Positions 10,768-22,769 of a DNA stretch of 64,000 nucleotides are shown here, piece by piece. Position 1 is the first letter of the stretch. Each line of letters opens with the position of its first letter. Source of the DNA: Psettodes erumei (taxonomy: Eukaryota; Chordata; Actinopteri; Pleuronectiformes; Psettodidae). Both the position numbers and the translations under genes were made by a program. Below the pieces are notes generated by a model. That model searched no databases and was not told the DNA's origin. It saw only the letters and a program-made list of their open reading frames with translations. The DNA lies in NCBI GenBank assembly GCA_016785225.1, contig JAFBJZ010000364.1, positions 1-64,000 of the forward strand, given 5' to 3'.

Positions 10768-12625
10768 TTTTCACGACTTTTCTAGCGCATTTTTCGATGC
10801 CTGAACATGCTCAAAAACTCACCAAATTTTGCACACGCGTCAGGTCTGAAAATTAAAATTAAAAAAGATTAAAATTACGTATTTTAAGGGTCTCAAAAAT
10901 GGGCGGGGCAAAATGGCTCGGTGGCGCCCCTGAAATTTTCAAATACCCCTCCCCATTGGGGTTAGTTTGACCGAGACAGATGAAATTTGGTGGGTGCGTA
11001 GAGAATGACAAGACCTTTGAAAAAGTCTCTTGCGGCCATGACTCAAACCCAACAGGAAGTTGGCCATTTTGATTTGAATATGCAAATTTTGGCTGTTTTT
11101 GGCCATTCGCACGTGTTGTATTTGAACAAACTCCTCCTAGGGATTTCGTTGTATCGACTTCAAACTTGGTGTACTGACTCTCGAGGCTTTGGTGATCAAA
11201 AGTTATCAAAAGTTTTAATGGTACGTGAACGAAATGGGCGTGGTGGCGTGGCGAATTTTGATGTTTCGCCAGAAAGCACGAAACTGCCATAACTTCAGTG
11301 TACGTGCTCCGATCTCAGCCAAACTTCACATGTATGATAATAATCCACTCCTTGAGACATCTGCATAATCATATTCCATAAAAGTGACAGCGCCACCTAT
11401 TGGCGACTGGAAATCACATGTTTTGTACTTTGATGTTCAACATCAAGTATCTAAACCGATGAAGCTAAATTTTACTGTGGTAAGCCTTGAGACATGGTAG
11501 ATGCTGGATTCAGAAGATGGCGTGCTCCCGCCTCATGGCAGCCCAGTGGCGGCGCGGCGAATGTGGATCCTTCGCCATCACCATCAAAGTGGTCTAATTT
11601 GCACATACCCTGGCCGATGTGCCTCAAATTACACACGTACAATCAGAGTGGCGGCCTGAAGAGATATGTGGGAGTATATGGTCATACTTTAATAGCGCCA
11701 CCTATTGGCGACAGGAAGAAATTTTCAAAAAACCCTCCCCATTGAGGTTATTTTGACCGAGGCGGATGAAATTCAGTCGGTGTGTGAAACGTGCCACGAC
11801 CTTCAAAAAAGTCTCTTGCAGCCATGACTCAAACCTCACAGGAAGTCAGCCATTTTGATTTGAATATGAAAATTTCACGTATTTTTCGGCATTCGCACAT
11901 GTTATATTTGAACGAACTCCTCCTAGGGATTTCGTCGTATCGACTTCATACTTGGTGTGCTGACTCTCGAGGCCTTGGTGATCAAAAGTTATCAAAAGCT
12001 TTTATGGCCCGCTCACGAAATGGGTGTGGCAGCACGGCGAATTTTGATGTTTTGTCAGAAAGCATGAAACTGCCATAACTTCAGTGTACTTGTTCCGATC
12101 TCAGCCAAACTTCACATGTATGATAATAATCCACTCCTTGAGACATCTGCATAATCATATTCCTATAAAGTGACAGCGCCACCTATTGGCGACAGGAAAT
12201 CACATGTTTTGTACTTTGATGTTCAACATCAAGTATCTAAACCGATGAAGCTAAATTTTACTGTGGTAAGCCTTGAGACATGGTAGATGCTGGATTCAGA
12301 AGATGGCGTGCTCCCGCCTCATGGCAGCCCAGTGGCGGCGCGGCAAATGTGGATCCTTCGCCATCACCATCAAAGTGGTCTAATTTGCACATACCTTGTC
12401 CGATCTGCCTCAAATTACACACGTATAATCAGAGCACTGGCCTGAAGAGATCTATGGGAGTATATGGTCCTATTGTCATAGCGCCACCTATTGGCGACAG
12501 GAGGAAATGTTCAAAAACGCCTCCCCATAGGGGTTTTCGGGGAAATTCGGGGAATTTAGCATCAGCCGGGTCCTCCGAGTTGGCGCAGGGGTGCGAGGGC
12601 CCGTTATCACTGCTTGCAGTGTTAA
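10768..12625 (+). repeat. Array module A of the 786-bp repeat
   Basis: The head starts CACGACTTTTCTAGCGC. It is followed by two full units of about 786 bp, whose landmark ATTTTCAAAWACCCCTCCCC-like string recurs at 10935, 11721 and 12507, and by a tail ending GGGCCCGTTATCACTGCTTG. Each unit contains the string AGCGCCACCTATTGGCGAC twice, about 305 and 482 bp apart. Open frames on both strands follow the repeat period and are not genes. Confidence 0.9.
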
Positions 12626-12649
12626 TTATTATTATTCTTCTTTTCACGA

Positions 12650-14470
12650 CTTTTCTAGCGCATTTTTCGAGGCCTGAACATGCTCAAAAACTCACCAAAT
12701 TTTGCACACGCGTCACGTCCAGCGAAAAATTGCGTATTTTAAGGGTGTCAAAAATGGGCGGAGCAAAATGGCTCGGTGGCGCCCCCTGGAAATTTTCAAA
12801 TACCCCTCCCCATTGGGGTTATTTCGACCGAGACAGATGAAATTTGGTGGGTGCATAGAGAATGACAAGACCTTTGAAAAAGTCTCTTGCGGCCATGACT
12901 CAAACCCAACAGGAAGTCGGCCATTTTGATTTGAATATGCAAATTTTGGCCGTTTTTGGCCATTCGCACATCTTGTATTTGAACAAACTCCTCCTAGGTA
13001 TTTCGTTGTATCGACTTCAAACTTGGTGTACTGACTCTTGAGGCTTTGGTGATCAAAAGTTATCAAAAGCTTTAATGGTACGTGAACGAAATGGGCGTGG
13101 TGGCGTGGCGAATTTTGATGTTTCGCCAGAAAGCACGAAACTGCCATAACTTCAGTGTACGTGCTCCGATCTCAGCCAAACTTCACATGTATGATAATAA
13201 TCCACTCCTTGAGACATCTGCATAATCATATTCCATAAAAGTGACAGCGCCACCTATTGGCGACAGGAAATCACATGTTTTGTACTTTGATGTTCATCAT
13301 CAAGTATCTAAATCCGATGAAGCTAAATTTTACTGTGGTAAGCCTTGAGACATGGTAGATGCTGGATTCAGAAGATGGCATGCTCCCGCCTCATGGCAGC
13401 CCAGTGGCGGCGCGGCGAATGTGGATCCTTCGCCATCACCATCAAAGTGGTCTAATTTGCACATACCTTGTCCGATCTGCCTCAAATTACACACGTATAA
13501 TCAGAGCACTGGCCTGAAGAGATCTATGGGACTATATGGTCCTATTGTCATAGCGCCACCTATTGGAAACAGGAATACATTTTCAAAAACCCCTCCCCAT
13601 TGAGGTTATTTTGACCTAGGGGAATGAAATTCACTATGTGTGTGGAATGTGCCACGAACTTCGAAAAAGTCTCTTGAGGCCATGACTCAAACCTTATAGG
13701 AAGTCAGCCATTTAGATTTGAAGATTTTTCACCATTCGCATGTGTTATATTTGAACAAACTCCTCTGAGGGATTTCATCATATCAGCTTCAAACTTGGTG
13801 TGCTGAATCTCGAGGCCTTGGTGATCAAAGGTTCTCAAAGGTTTTTATGGCTCAGGAATGAAATGGACGTGGTGGCACGGCGAATTCTGATGTTTCGCCA
13901 GAAAACAGGAAACTGCCATAAGTTCAGTGTACGTGCTCCGATCTCCATCAAACTTCACATGTATGATAATAATCCACTCACAAAGACATCTACATAATCA
14001 TATTCCATAAAAGTGAGAGCGCCATCTATTGTCGACCGGAAATGACACATTTAGTAGTTTGATGTTGAATGTATGGTGGCTCAATCAGACGGAGCTGAGA
14101 TTTACTTTGATGATCCGAGAGACATGGCAGATGCTCAGTTCTGAAGATGACATGCTCCCGCCTCCTGTGGTCCCGGTGGCAGGTCGGCGAAGTTGGATCC
14201 CTCGCCATCGCCATCTAAAGCGTTGTAAGTCTCAAATGCCTCATCCGTTCTGCCTCAAATTACACACTTACAATTGGGGCGGCGTCCTGAAGAGATCTGA
14301 GGGACTATATTGTCGTATTGTTGTAGCGCCACCTATTGGCGACAGGAGGAAATGTCCAAAACGCCTCCCTGTTGGGCTTTTCGCTGAAATTCAGGGAATT
14401 CGGCGTCAGCCGGGTCCCCCGAGTTGGCGTAGGTGTGCGAGGGCCCGTTATCACTGCTTGCAGTTTTAAT
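12650..14470 (+). repeat. Array module B of the 786-bp repeat
   Basis: Same head, unit and tail design as module A, with unit landmarks at 12792, 13579 and 14352. It is joined to module A by an ATT run. Its first unit is almost identical to the first unit of A; the second is more diverged. Confidence 0.9.
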
Positions 14471-14520
14471 TATTAGGGCCCGAGCACCTTCAGTGTGAAG
14501 GCCCTATTGTAATTCGAAAG

Positions 14521-14567
<47 letters not shown>
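14471..14567 (+). repeat. Head motif and ATT run between modules B and C
   Basis: The AGGGCCCGAGCACCTTCAG head begins at about 14475 and is followed by a (TTA)n tract. It marks the left border of module C directly against the tail of module B. Confidence 0.85.
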
Positions 14568-14568
<1 letters not shown>

Positions 14569-17190
14569 ATTTTCACGACAATTAAATCGCATTTTTCAAG
14601 GCCTGAACATGCTCAAAAACTCACCAAATTTTGCACACGCGTCAGGTCCGGTGAAAAATTACGTATTTTAAGGGTCTCCAGAATGGGCGGGGTAAAATGG
14701 CTCGGTGGCGCCCCCTAGAAATTTTCAAATACCCCTCCCCATTGGGGTTATTTTGACCTAGGCAGATGAAATTCGGTGGGTGCATGGACAGTGCCAAGTC
14801 CTTCGAAAAAGTCTCTTGCAGCCATGACCCAAACCGTACAGGAAGTCGGCCATTTTGATATGAATATGCAAATTTTGGCCATTTTTGGCCATTTCCATTT
14901 GTTATATTTGAACGAACTCCTCCTAGAGATTTCATCGTATCAGCTTCAAACTTGGTGTGCTGACTCTCGAGGCCTTAGTGATCAAAAGTTGTTAAAGATT
15001 TTTATGGCTCACGAAAAATGTGGGCGTGGCGGCGCGGCGAGTTTTGATGTTTTGCCAGAAAGCACGAAACTGCCATAACTTCAGCGTATGTGGTCTGATC
15101 TCCATCAAACTTCACATGTATGATAATACTCCCTTCCCGGAGGTATCCGCATATTCATATTCATTGAAAGTCCCAGCGCCACCTATTGGCGACAGGAAAT
15201 CACATGTTTTGTACTTTGATGTTCAACATCAAGTATCTAAATTCGATGAAGCTAAATTTTACTATGGTAAGCCTTGAGATAAGGTAGATGCTGGATTCAG
15301 AAGATGGCGTGCTCCCTTCTCATGGCGGCCCCGTGGCGGCGCAGTGAATTTGGATCCTTCGCCATCACCATCAAAGTGCTCTAATTTGCACATACCTTGG
15401 CCGATGTGTCTCAAATTACACACGTACAGTCAGAGCGGCCGCCTGAAGAGATCTATGGGAGTATATGGTCATATTGTAATAGCGCCACCTATTGGCGACA
15501 GAAAGAAATTTTCAAAAACCCCTCCTCATTGATGATATTTTGACCGAGGCGGATGAAATTCAGTCAGTGTGCGGAACGTGCCAAGACCTTCAAAAAAGTC
15601 TCTTTCAACTATGAATCAAAACTCACAGGAAGTCAGCCATTTTTATTTGAATATAAAAATTTGAAGTATTTTTTTCCATTCGCACGTTATATTTGAACGA
15701 ACTCCTCCTAGAGATTTCATCGTATCGGCTTCAAACTTGGTGTGCTGACTCTTGAGGCCTTGGTGATCAAAAGTTATCAAAAGCATTTATGGCTCACGAA
15801 TGGAATGGGTGTGGCGGTATGGTGAATTTTGATGTTTCGCCAGAAAGCATGAAACTGCCATAACTTCGGTGTACGTGCTCCGATCTCAGCCAAACTTCAC
15901 ATGTATGATAATAATCCACTCCTTGAGACATCTGCATCATCATATTCCATAAAAGTGACAGCGCCACCTATTGGCGACAGGAAATCACATGTTTTGTACT
16001 TTGATGTTCAACATCAAGTATCTAAATCTGATGAAGCTAAATTTTACTGTGGTAAGCCTTGAGACATGGCAGATGCTGGATTCAAAAGATGATGTGCTCC
16101 CGCCTCATGGTGGCGCCGTGGCGGTGCGGCAAAGTTGGATCCTTCCCCATCACCATGAAAGTGCTCTAATTTGCACATACCTTGTCCGATGTGCCTCAAA
16201 CTACACACGTTCAATCAGAGTGGGGGCCTGAAGACATCTGTGGGACTATATGGTCAAATTGTCATAGCGTCACCTATTGGTGACAGGAAGAAATTTTCAA
16301 AAACACCTCCCCTTTGAGGTCATTTTGACTGAGGTGAATGAAATTCACTAGATGTGTGGAAGATGTCATGAACTTCAAAAAAGTCTCTTGTGGCCATGAC
16401 TCGAACCTTACAGGAAGTCAGCCATTTTGATTTTAATACGATAATTTGGCATTTTTTTGGCCATTCGCATGTGTTATATTTGAACAAACCTTCTTCTAGA
16501 GATTTCATTATATCGGCTTCAAACTTGGTGTGCTGACTCTTGAGGCCTTAGTGATCAAAAGTTATCAAAAGCTTTTATGGCTCACGAACAACATGGGCGT
16601 GGCAGCGCAGTGAATTTTGATCTTTCGCCAGAAAACAGGAAACTGCCATAACTTCAGCGTACATGCTCCCATCTTCATCAAACTTCCCATGTATTATAAT
16701 AATACTGTCCCAGAGACATCTCCATAATCATATTCCATAAAAGTGAGAGCACCACCTAGTGGTGCCAGGAAATGACACGTTTTGTACTTTGATGTTGAAT
16801 GTATGGTGGCTCAATCAGATGGAGCTGAGTTTTACTTTGATGAGCCCAGAGACATGGCAAATGCTCAGGTTCTGGAAATGGCATGCTCCCACGTCATGGG
16901 GTCCCCGTGGCAGGTCGGTGAAGTTGGATCCCTTGCCATCGTCATCTAAAGCATTGTAAGTTGCTCATGCCTCATCCGATCTGCCTCATATTACACACGT
17001 ACAATCGGGGCGGCGTCCTGAAGAGATCTGCGGGATTATGTTGTGGAATTGTTGTAGCGCCACCTATTGGCGTCAACAGGAAAAGACACCTCCCCGTTGG
17101 GCTTTTCAGGGAAATTCAGGGAATTCGGCGTCAGCTGGGTCCCCCGAGTTGGCGCGGGTGCGAGGGCCCGTTATCACGGCTTGCAGTTTT
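14568..17190 (+). repeat. Array module C of the 786-bp repeat
   Basis: Three full units plus tail, with landmarks at 14721, 15508, 16293 and about 17078. The spacing stays at 785-787 bp. Unit sequences are more diverged than in module A. The tail again ends GGGCCCGTTATCAC, here followed by GGCTTGCAG. Confidence 0.9.
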
Positions 17191-17230
17191 AATTTTCTTT
17201 GCATTTCTTTTACCCTTTGGTGAGTCATAA

Positions 17231-17758
17231 GCACAATCAATGATTTTTTTAAATTAACGTGTAACATGTCATTATCTCAGCTTATTCATGATTTATAACA
17301 ATGTATGTACAACCCTTTGTTTCATATTTACAGCAATAAATAAAATTAAGTTATGATTTTATTGCAAAAAAACAGTTTTATTTACATTAGCTTAATTTGC
17401 TACATTTACCATCAAGCGACAAATCAACCATTTGGTTGAGCATGTTTTTAAAACTCAACCATATGGTTGAGCAGGCAGTTAAAGGGTTAAGGTCAGACAT
17501 AAAGTTTTATAAGGAAGAGTCTGGGACATTCAGTGTGCTTGTTACACTGGTGTCATCGTGGATTCTTATGGGCTGGAAGAAATAATGACTTTCTTTAATA
17601 ACAGTATTGGTAATAATTTAACAAAATAGAAAGTACTGCAGAAGAAACAAACATACAGTAAAGTCAACTGACGAACACTTTATTGAACACACCTGTAGGC
17701 TCCTATACCTGTGCGAAAAACTCTGATGTTAGCACAGTGTGCTGTTGCCAGTTTGATG
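17231..17758. other. Palindrome-bearing spacer right of the array
   Basis: Two palindromes lie close together: TCAACCATTTGGTTGA (17424-17439) and CTCAACCATATGGTTGAG (17454-17471, perfect). They are followed by GTTAAAGGGTTAA at 17478, which is the reverse complement of the GTTAACCCTTTAAC found left of the array. No gene is present. Confidence 0.7.
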
Positions 17759-17981
17759 TTAAAGGATAACTTCAGGATGTTTGATCCTGGGCTGTATGTA
17801 GGGTTATCCAGTGGTACAATAGGTTGATAGGACAATCCACACTGTACTGTATTCTGTTACTTCATTTTTTGCCTGAAACTAAATTAGAACAGCCAGTTTG
17901 AGAGCACATTGCCTGCTTTCAAATTATGCCAATAATAGTTGTTATTCTGCTGCTAACAGGCTCTGATTGTAGCGTCAACAT

Positions 17982-18301
17982 TGTCACGAGCGGGGTTCTG
18001 GACCAAGAAGTGCAGGAGACCAGAGGCACAAAACACAAGCTCTTTAATTGTCTTTTAGGCGAAAAGGCAGCGCAGAAATAACCCAAAGAGCAACCCAGGT
18101 GGTATTGGCAGTGCTTGTTCAAAACCCTTTGGGGTCGTGGTCAAGGTCAAAGAATGCGGGATGATACTGCAATCATCTGTCAGGTGTGTCAAATCCTGTT
18201 GGGGACCAGGCACGCCTCCTGCCACTGCCTGGAGACAGGAAGAACAACAAAAGGAGGGAGAGGGAATCAGCCGAAAAGCAGAACCAAACTGACCCATCAC
18301 A
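17982..18301 (-). repeat. Gypsy 3' LTR
   Basis: 320 bp, TG...CA type: on the minus strand it starts TGTGATGGGTCAG and ends CTCGTGACA. It shares blocks with 20072-20299, including GGAAGAACA and a GGGATGATACTGCAATCATCTG-like stretch. A run of G with AGG precedes it, as expected for a polypurine tract. Confidence 0.75.
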
Positions 18302-20111
18302 GCACCCCCCCCTCAATGGACACCACCTGGCGGCCTCCCAGGCTTGTCTGGGAACTCGCGGTAAAAGTCAGCAAGTAGAGCCAGGTCCAGGATGAGGTTC
18401 TTGCTGTCCCATGCCCTTTTCTCTGGACTGTACCCCTCCCAGACAATGAGCTACTGGAACCCGCGGCCACACCTGCGTACATCCAGCAGGCGGCGGACGG
18501 TAAATGCAGGATAACCCTCAATGAGCTGGGGGGATGGAGGGGGCTTGGCTGGAGGGTTCAGAGGGCTTCTCGTGACTGGTTTCAAGAGGGACATGTAGAA
18601 CGTGGGATGTATTTTTAGGGCTGGAGGGAGCTTCAACTTGACCACTGCAGGGTTAATGATGCGCTCAATGATGTAAGGGCCAATATACCTGGGGGTGAGC
18701 TTGCGGGACTCGGTCTGTAAGGGGAAGTCTGGTGACGAAAGCTCTCTCTCAAACCTCTTGCCCTACCTCATACTTAGGAGCAGGAGCCCTATGTCGATCC
18801 GCCAGTCGTCGATTCCGTTCTGCTGTTCGGGTTAATGCTGCTTGGGCTTCCCGCCAGGCTCGGTGGGCACGATGTAGGTGGGCCTGAATGGAGGGGACCG
18901 CAACCTCGGATTCCTGGCTTGGGAACAAGGGAGGTTGATACCCCTGGGAGACCATGAAGGGGGACATTCCTGTGGTGGAGTTGACCAGGGAGTTGTGTGC
19001 GTACTCGATCCAAGGCAGGTGGGTGTACCAAGACGTTGGCAGCTGAAAAGCCACACAACGCAGTGCCGACCCCAAGTCCTGATAGGCCCGCTCCGTCTGG
19101 CCATTGGTCTGTGGGTGATAACTGGAAGAAAGACTGGCCGACGCCCCCAGGGCTTGGTTTCCAGGGCGGAGGGAAGTTTGGGTAATGGGACAAAATGGAC
19201 GGATTTGGAAAAACGGTCAACAATGGTCAGAATAACTGTGTTCCCACTTGATGGGGGCAAACCGGTGATGGAATCTACAGCGATGTGTGACCAGGGGCAA
19301 TGAGGTATGGGTAAGGGACGAAGGAGACCAGCTGGAGCACGGTGGGAGGACTTGCTGCGGGCACAGACGGAGCAGGCAGAGACGAACTCTCGGGTGTCGG
19401 CGGACATGGAAGGACACCAGAATCTCTGTTGTGCCAGGGTCCTGTGGTACCCGGGATAGCGGGCTAGCTTGGTCTCATGGCACCACTGGAGAATGGATGA
19501 CCTTACTGCGACGGGGACAAAAAGCCGGCCTCTTGGACTGCACGGTTTTCCCCTGCAGGGAATATTAGACCTCCTGCTCGGTCTCCCACCTGGCCGCTCC
19601 AACCACACAGGAGGATGGAACGATGGTCTCCACAGGGGCCTTCTCACCTGCAGATTAGAACTGGCGGGACAGGGCATCAGGCTTGGTCTTATGTGACCCC
19701 AGACGGTAGGTAATAGTGAAATTGAACCCACCCAGGAAGAGGGCCCACTGCGCCTGACGGGAATTTAGCCTACGAGCCGATTGCAAATGCCTTATACCAG
19801 TGTCTCCACTCCCGCAAAGCCAAAACGACTGCCAGCAGCTCCCGGTTTCCTACATCATAGTTCCGTTCGGCTGGAGAGAGATGCCGGGAGAAGAAAGCAC
19901 AGGGGTGGAGCTTGTGGTTGCCTGGAGATCGCTGGGATAGCATGGCGCCCACCCCGGAGTCCGAGGCGTCAACCTCCACAATGAACTGCTGATGGGGATC
20001 CAGATGCACCAGCACAGGGGCACTTGAGAACTTCTCCTTGAGGGCCTCGTAGTTGTGGTCAAAGATCGTGGTCGTGGTAAGCCAAAGAACGTGGGATGAT
20101 ACTGCAATCAT
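18302..20111 (-). pseudogene. Gypsy pol remnant (RNase H, integrase, chromodomain)
   Basis: Order on the minus strand: the RNase H-like segment VEVDASDSGVGAMLSQRS and NYDVGNRELLAVVLALREW (20111-19770); TKPDALSRQF; the integrase zinc region (HETKLARYPGYH...CSVCARSK, about 19480-19330); the catalytic start IAVDSITGLPPSSGNT (about 19275); the YHPQTNGQTE-type block (about 19115); and a chromodomain (RRLLDVRRCGRGFQ, YLIVWEGYSPEKRAW; about 18500-18400). The part that should carry the second integrase Asp (the DRGPQF block) is deleted between 19150 and 19130, and RNase H has lost its central part near 19780. Several frameshifts are present. The chromodomain normally directs integration by binding histone marks. 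Confidence 0.8.
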
Positions 20112-20299
20112 CTGGCGAAGAGTGAAGGGAGAGCTGGGGTTTTGTAAGGACAGAGTGATTGCTGCTGATCAGTGTCGGGTGTGTCTCGTCTGCCTGTTGG
20201 GGACCAGCCATGCCTCCTGCCACTGACTGGAGACAGGAAGAACATCAGAAGGAGGGAGAGGGAAGCAGGCGAAAAGCAGAATCAAACTGACCTGTCACA
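20072..20299 (-). repeat. Gypsy 5' LTR, partial
   Basis: Begins TGTGACAGGTCAG on the minus strand. It matches the 3' LTR over about 230 bp, plus an insertion of about 55 bp (20116-20175) absent from the other copy. Its downstream part is missing where the RNase H segment begins. Confidence 0.7.
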
Positions 20300-20499
20300 G
20301 ACATTATAGAAACCATTCCTACCTTTTTATTTGTGTGGCAGCGCCGTATTCCTGCATGGAAATGAAGGACCACTGTATGTGTGTATCGGATCATACAAAA
20401 ACCCAGGGTTGCTACATTTTCACACAGGCACTGAACAGGACAGCCTTTGAAATAAAGTGTAAATACAGAGGAATACGGCATCCAGAAGTTATCCTTTAA

Positions 20500-21335
20500 G
20501 GTCACTTCCCTGAAAAACTCACCTCCTCTGACACACCATGACAGGCATGCCAGACCACTTTTCTCCATAAGAAGTTTTCTGGGCCTGGGAAAAGATCTCA
20601 TTATATGCAGTAAGTTACTAGCACAAATAGGGCTGTACCCAAATAATGATAGACAGTCGTCACAATATATTTCTGATTAATTCAGTTAATAAACATGTGG
20701 AGACTACTCAAATAATGGCCTCAAGTTATGAGTGGAAGAGGCAACAAAGACATGTGAGTTCCAGGTGTAAGTAATATTAACACTGATACATAAAAGCCCA
20801 AAACCATAATGGGCATTTATTAATAAACGCTATATTTTGTACTTAATACACACTGTACCAGCAACCTGTTCATAACATTGACCACAAAGTAGTAATAATT
20901 TGTAATTAAGTCTGCATACTGTGCATCACACAAATCATGTGTATGTAACACAATCACGGATGTGTAACAGGAAATAAAATAAACAGCTTCTGTCTGGCGG
21001 GCGGGACACCAGAATGTAAATGGTTGAAATATTTGCCTACATTACCTTATAAAGTTGTCACAACATCCTCAAGTTCATTCATGCTGACCGTTAGCTGTTA
21101 GCAAGTCTAAACTAGCTTGCCTCATGCTGTCCACTCTGTCTCTGTTCAGCTGCAACAGTACACAATAACTGTCTGCACACAGACAAAGACAGATAAGATA
21201 ACAGTTAGGTTAAAAAAGTTATGTGTTGGAAATGTCAAAACAGCGTTTGGAATAGTGTTTAAACGTACCAGCAATAAACCGCAGATTCAAATTAACCCAA
21301 CGACTGCTCAGGATGCTTGCCCCCAATGCGCATGA
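20500..21335. other. Unassigned spacer
   Basis: Moderately AT-rich. Nothing coding was recognised, and the short open frame at 21117-21335 lacks any familiar motif. Confidence 0.4.
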
Positions 21336-21341
21336 AGCTGA

Positions 21342-21363
21342 TGACGCTGATGACGCTGACGCG
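21342..21363 (+). promoter_or_regulatory. Clustered TGACGC (CRE/ATF-like) motifs
   Basis: TGACGC occurs at 21342, 21351 and 21358, some 130-150 bp above the first ATG of the C2H2 gene, in a locally GC- and CpG-richer stretch. TGACG is the half site of CREB/ATF factors. A promoter role is an inference from position. Confidence 0.35.
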
Positions 21364-21495
21364 AGATGTCTCGGCATTGTCGATCATTTATGAATGACAT
21401 TTACGATGTCGTAGCTGGCGCGAATAACCAAAGGAGGTGTTATTAAGGGCGCAAAGGACTTTTTCTTTCCACCTCATAGCACTCTTTCTTCCGAT

Positions 21496-22547
21496 ATGAT
21501 TTGGCGTTGCTTTATATGTTACGTATTTGTAGCATTGACTCTGAAGCAGCTGTTGTGTCATATTAACACTATGCACTGTCACAGCACTGACTTTGGTGTA
21601 GTTTGTGGAATAGATGGCTGTCCAAGTGAGTACAGGGTATATAACTCCTTCTACTACCATATGAAGTGGACGCACGCACGCGATCATCTTCTCCAAGTGG
21701 CAGCTGCCGATGAGGAAGGATCACCTTGCCCTGATTTACCTGGAGCAGGTGAAGGAACAGCTCCCAATGATCGGACTAATGCAAGTCCTTTGGCTGGGGC
21801 AGGTGCAACCCACTCTTCAGAGACAGAGGGCAGCCCAAGCTCCATCACTGGGATGGTAAGTTACTATTTATACACATGCCCCAGACACGTGCTGCACATT
21901 GGCCACAGATTCAGTCCTAGTGAGGTCCACAGATTGTAAACTGCTGTGAGCCGGCAACACTCATTTGTTTACTAGTTTGCAGCGAGTCAAATTCGCTAAA
22001 TAAGGTAGTTGAAGGAATCCTGTTCCTGTTTCAAAAGCAAAAGCACCATTCATGTTGTTTCAAATGCGAAGTGTTAGCTTTAGCATTGCTATGGCATCTC
22101 AATGTTTATCCAGGCTCCTTCTGGATAAAGTGAACACAACGTCATGCTGTAAATTAGCACACTCACCCTGATAAATAAATAATATTTAGAAGGTCTGCAG
22201 TGCCTACATTGTAGGACTTTTGCTGCCCTTTTAAGTGCATTTTTAAATTGTTTGTGGATGGAATTTATATCCTTTTTTGGTTTTCATCCTTTTTAAGTTC
22301 AGTTTTCACTTTTGTTGTGGTAGTTGTTTTTTTATTTATTTTTTTACACACACGTAATACAGATATCATTAAATATAGCCCATGTTGTAACCTGTAAATG
22401 GGTAAATATAAATAGCACCTACAAATTGTTGCTTATCTCTTTCAGAGTGGATTTCAAGAAGATGGAGAGGGTTGCATGAATGTTGACCGTTCTAAACATG
22501 CAACTGCTTTTCTTCTTCAAGCCAGAGAAACCAATCGATTGACACAG
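21496..22547 (+). CDS. C2H2 zinc-finger protein, first two exons
   Basis: Exon 1 is 21496-21855 (360 nt, ending at GGGATG before GTAAGT). Exon 2 is 22446-22547 (102 nt, preceded by TTCAG and followed by GTAATT). Both are phase 0. The product starts MIWRCFICYVFVALTLKQLL, followed by a finger-like pattern (C-x4-C with HYHMKWTH-like histidines, residues 38-58). A low-complexity acidic/Ser stretch follows, and then KHATAFLLQARETNRLTQ in exon 2. I know this layout from the N-terminus of long multicopy teleost proteins of unknown function. Later exons are not seen; an L2 fragment begins about 220 bp downstream. Splice borders and frame are intact. The gene may be a truncated family copy rather than an active gene. 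Confidence 0.5.
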
Positions 22548-22769
22548 GTAATTAATACTGTTGATTTCCCAGTTAAAATCAAATTAAATTAAAATCTATT
22601 TTATTGTAAGTAGAATAAACTGAAACTGCAGAATTATTAAGGCACTCTTCAGACCTGGCATCTTGACTGATCTGATCACAAGTGGTTGGCTTAAGGTATG
22701 TCTGTTATACACCTGACATTACAATTTATCTACAGGTGCTTCTTGAGTGATCACTTGTAATAATATTTC

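Larger units (their letters stand above)
17982..20299 (-). mobile_element. Ty3/gypsy chromovirus, internally deleted
   Basis: Read on the minus strand: a partial 5' LTR (20299-20072), then RNase H, integrase and chromodomain segments, then a G-rich polypurine tract just above 18301, then a 3' LTR (18301-17982). Gag, protease and most of the reverse transcriptase are missing, since the RNase H segment abuts the 5' LTR. Flanking five-mers are AACAT on the left and GACAT on the right, consistent with a 5-bp target duplication carrying one change. The element cannot move by itself. Confidence 0.8.
17763..20495. mobile_element. TTAA-flanked inverted-repeat element hosting gypsy
   Basis: TTAA at 17759-17762 is followed by AGGATAACTTCAGG. 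The right end reads CCAGAAGTTATCCT followed by TTAA at 20496-20499. The ends match at 13 of 14 positions as inverted repeats. TTAA duplication is the signature of piggyBac-type (and Kolobok-type) insertion. Removing the gypsy element leaves about 415 bp with no coding capacity, so this is a MITE. The gypsy insertion falls near its middle. Confidence 0.75.

Noticed and set aside
10859..15532. Many open frames of 60-190 codons on both strands
   Set aside because: They recur with the 786-bp period, start and stop at the same repeat positions, and show no protein motif.
10768..17190. CRISPR-like or other spaced repeat system
   Set aside because: Unit length of 786 bp, eukaryotic context and repeated rather than unique spacers exclude it.
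18878..19568. Plus-strand frames of up to 141 codons over the gypsy element
   Set aside because: Antisense of the integrase, with no recognised motif.
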